From Bog-159 sp050011755 (GTDB lineage: Bacteria > Acidobacteriota > Terriglobia > Bryobacterales > Bryobacteraceae), in assembly GCA_050011755.1 (NCBI GenBank), contig JBEKIM010000307.1, positions 1-8,276 on the forward strand: a stretch of DNA of 8,276 bases, given 5' to 3'. The position numbers were made by a program, and so were the translations under genes. Shown here piece by piece: positions 7,049-8,276 of the stretch. Every line of letters begins with the position of its first letter. Within the stretch, counting starts at the first letter, position 1. The notes under the pieces are model-generated. The model searched no databases. It saw only the letters and a list, made by a program, of their open reading frames with translations, and had not been told where the DNA came from.

Positions 7049-7774
7049 TTACGCAGTGCGCCGCAGGCGAAGCAAGCCAGCCAAGCCAAGTAGCGCTAAG
7101 CCGGAAACTCCGATTTCAGGATACAGGCTTCCGGTCTTAGGCAACTGGGCAGGCTGCTGCGCGGGAGCGGGCGCCGGGGTCTCCGCGGCAGGCGCGGTAT
7201 TCTGGGCTACTTCCGCGGGCTGCTGTTCGGACTGCTGTTCGGACTGCTGTTCCGCGGGCGCGGGTTCCGGAGCCGGAGTCCCGGCGGGCTCAGTCGACGC
7301 CGCAGGCGGAGGGGGCGCAAGTTGAGCTTCGGCAGTGGTGGTCTGGGTTACCATGGCAACCTGTTGCAAGTGTTTCGGGTAACGGAACTCCTGGCCATAG
7401 TTGTCGCCAGGGTAATACCACATGCGCAACGCGCGGTACGATCCGGGAGGTGTTTCCCAAAAGGTGAACTGGGTTCTACCGGTAGGCTGCAGCCGCTCCG
7501 TCGGGATGGCGATTACCGTGTTGATAATGTGCGTCTGATCGCGATTGAAGATCTCCACGACATGCCGGTTCGACGGGGAATCATAGAGCTTCAGGACATA
7601 CTGGCCCGGCTCCAGAACGGTGTCCGTGATCTGGATGGGCTGGTTTACCGTGAGAACTGTCATCTTGTTCCACTCGTCTGCGCGGGCCGGCGTCATAAAA
7701 AACCCCGCCGCGAGCGCCATGCCGCAAAGCATGCCCAACGCCGATCGCGACGGAATAAGTGAATGAAAAATCAT
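7049..7774 (-). CDS. Secreted protein with C-terminal LPKTG sorting signal, likely sortase substrate
   Basis: 241 residues. A signal peptide runs to ARA at 30-32. The mature N-terminal domain (about 33-145) reads DEWNKMTVLTVNQPIQIT ... SNRHVVEIFNRDQT ... YYPGDNYGQEFRYPKH, a beta-rich domain I recognise as common in Acidobacteriota, of unknown function. Residues 150-210 are a low-complexity Pro/Ala/Glu/Gln stalk containing EQQS repeats. The C-terminus is a full cell-wall sorting signal: LPKTG (211-215), hydrophobic stretch (about 222-235) and RLRR tail (236-239), ending at 241. This would let the sortase encoded two genes downstream attach it to a surface acceptor. First gene of the operon; a good ribosome site 6 nt before ATG 7774 supports this start. 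The sorting signal is secure by pattern; the nature of the acceptor is unknown. Confidence 0.93.
   Translation of the reverse strand: MIFHSLIPSRSALGMLCGMALAAGFFMTPARADEWNKMTVLTVNQPIQITDTVLEPGQYVLKLYDSPSNRHVVEIFNRDQTHIINTVIAIPTERLQPTGRTQFTFWETPPGSYRALRMWYYPGDNYGQEFRYPKHLQQVAMVTQTTTAEAQLAPPPPAASTEPAGTPAPEPAPAEQQSEQQSEQQPAEVAQNTAPAAETPAPAPAQQPAQLPKTGSLYPEIGVSGLALLGLAGLLRLRRTA
7220..7252 (-). repeat. 12-nt tandem repeat encoding EQQS units
   Basis: Two full copies and a partial third of a 12-nt unit (ctgctgttcgga on the plus strand) encode EQQSEQQSEQQ in the stalk before LPKTG. A similar TTCCGCGGGC string flanks the repeat at 7211 and 7250. The unit keeps frame, so slippage would change only stalk length. 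Confidence 0.75.
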
Positions 7775-7780
7775 GCGTTT

Positions 7781-7787
7781 CCTCTCC
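7781..7787 (-). promoter_or_regulatory. Ribosome binding site of the LPKTG gene
   Basis: GGAGAGG on the minus strand lies 6 nt before ATG 7774. It is the best Shine-Dalgarno site in the sortase operon and supports the chosen start. Confidence 0.75.
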
Positions 7788-7794
7788 TTTTTTC

Positions 7795-7814
7795 TCAGAC
7801 GTTACGGCGTCTGA
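7795..7814. repeat. Inverted repeat in the sortase-operon leader (TCAGACG ... CGTCTGA)
   Basis: Perfect 7-bp arms around a 6-nt loop (TTACGG on the plus strand), ending 7 nt before the GGAGAGG ribosome site. It could form an RNA stem-loop in the leader or be an operator. It lacks a U tract on the minus strand (an A-rich run follows), so it is not a terminator. Confidence 0.55.
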
Positions 7815-7819
7815 TGCTT

Positions 7820-7842
7820 TGGCATAGGCAGATCGTATGCCA
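7820..7842. repeat. Second inverted repeat in the leader (TGGCATA ... TATGCCA)
   Basis: Perfect 7-bp arms, 9-nt loop, overlapping the predicted -10 and start-point region of the operon promoter. That location fits an operator. Confidence 0.5.
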
Positions 7843-7867
7843 TACTCGCCAAGTCATACTCAGTCAA
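7839..7867 (-). promoter_or_regulatory. Candidate promoter of the LPKTG-VWA-sortase operon
   Basis: On the minus strand TTGACT (7862-7867) is 17 bp from TATGGC (7839-7844). The -35 matches the sigma-70 consensus in 5 of 6 bases; the -10 matches only 3 of 6, so this is a weak prediction. It would give a leader of roughly 60 nt containing the first inverted repeat. Confidence 0.3.
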
Positions 7868-7869
7868 GT
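7841..7869. repeat. Imperfect tandem direct repeat in the promoter region
   Basis: CATACTCGCCAAGT (7841-7854) is followed directly by CATACTCAGTCAAGT (7855-7869). The CATACTC and AAGT parts match exactly, with a changed 3-4 nt centre. Adjacent near-copies about 14 nt apart, overlapping the -35 candidate, may be activator or repressor half-sites. Confidence 0.5.
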
Positions 7870-8009
7870 AGATGTCTGTTTGGGTTGCTACGGATCACGG
7901 CACTTTTTACCTGGATTGGCCGAGTTCGCGTAGGTTTTCGTACGGTATTTCCGGCGGGTGTGCCTCTATTTCGACGCATCGTGCACAAGCCGCGGGAAGC
8001 CGGCGATTC

Positions 8010-8276
8010 TTACACAGTTTGTGCCATGCTGTGCGCCAACCAGAGTAAGAATTCATGGACCGCCGCCGGGCCCGGCAGCCGGTACCGGGCGCAAGTCGCG
8101 GACGCCTCGCCTACTTTGATGGTGATGGCTTCGGGCAGCGCACAGAAAGCATCTTCATCGCTGGTGTCGTCTCCCAGGTACACGGTCAGGATTCCGGCAT
8201 CGCCGAGGTGGCTGTTGATCCATTGCACGGCCGCGCCTTTGTGCCAGTTCGTGCGCGGCACGATGTCGAAAATCTT
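8010..8276 (-). CDS. otsB: Trehalose-6-phosphate phosphatase, C-terminal part (5' end beyond window)
   Basis: The visible 88 residues are the C-terminal end of an HAD-superfamily trehalose-phosphatase, which dephosphorylates trehalose 6-phosphate to trehalose, an osmolyte and stress protectant. The frame is open through the right edge (KIFDIVPRTNWHKGAAVQW), so the GTG at 8261 is an internal Val codon. NWHKGAA carries the conserved Lys of HAD motif III. YLGDDTSDEDAF is motif IV, with the metal-binding aspartates; the family form is usually GDDxTDEDxF. The VGEASATCARYRL and VHEFLLWL stretches match the family's usual tail. The stop (TAA, 8010-8012) is followed by a 235-nt spacer before the sortase operon, which is probably separately transcribed; I saw only a weak hairpin there. 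In many genomes otsB neighbours otsA, which would lie off the window. Confidence 0.92.
   Translation of the reverse strand, partial: KIFDIVPRTNWHKGAAVQWINSHLGDAGILTVYLGDDTSDEDAFCALPEAITIKVGEASATCARYRLPGPAAVHEFLLWLAHSMAQTV

Noticed and set aside
7211..7260. Possible CRISPR or other repeat array
   Set aside because: The units are 12 nt, coding, in frame and without spacers, so this is a simple tandem repeat.
7056..7325. Cys-rich plus-strand frame with repeated CCSD units
   Set aside because: This is the antisense reading of the EQQS repeat in the LPKTG gene; the minus strand has a signal peptide and a sorting signal in frame.
7775..8009. Possible small gene or otsB terminator in the 235-nt spacer
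   Set aside because: I saw no open frame with a ribosome site, and only a weak 4-bp hairpin after the otsB stop, without a U tract.
8259..8261. GTG as the start of a short protein ending at 8010
   Set aside because: The frame stays open to the window edge with family-like residues upstream (KIFDI), so it is an internal Val codon of otsB.

Overview
The window most likely comes from a chromosome of the phylum Acidobacteriota, probably a Solibacter/Bryobacter-type soil bacterium. I infer this from the GC-rich sequence and the protein families: an N-terminal OmpR-type winged helix fused to a membrane segment and a PD40/TolB-like propeller, an acidobacterial-style VWA protein, and the small secreted domain with a WNKMTVL start and a YPGDNYGQEF motif. 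This is inference from family knowledge, not a database result.

Layout, left to right. Positions 1-4268 are all minus strand: a tandem-domain GH26 glycosidase (mannanase family) cut by the left edge, preceded 4 nt upstream by a CadC-like winged-helix/transmembrane/beta-propeller regulator, then a stem-loop terminator and a small secreted protein of unclear function. A 219-nt divergent spacer with two inverted repeats separates this block from the single plus-strand gene, a secreted HEXXH zinc-peptidase-like protein (4488-5057). That gene converges with the next minus-strand block with only 8 nt between stop codons.

Positions 5066-7774 (minus strand) form a compact three-gene operon, and this is the most interesting part. 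Its first gene encodes a secreted protein ending in an LPKTG motif, a hydrophobic segment and an Arg-rich tail. The second encodes an exported VWA protein with a complete MIDAS motif. The third, overlapping the second by 26 nt, encodes a class D/E-type sortase with His, Cys and Arg catalytic residues and an unusual C-terminal extension. A sortase beside its likely LPXTG substrate and a VWA protein resembles Gram-positive sortase/pilin loci and the marine proteobacterial sortase/VWA-target pairs, but here it lies in a probable Gram-negative acidobacterium and the VWA domain and sorting signal are on separate proteins. The leader upstream of this operon holds two inverted repeats, an imperfect tandem repeat and a weak promoter candidate.

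The right edge carries the 3' end of a trehalose-6-phosphate phosphatase gene (otsB), also on the minus strand and separated from the sortase operon by 235 nt. No RNA genes, insertion sequences or CRISPR arrays were seen, and no gene-free stretch exceeds 300 nt.
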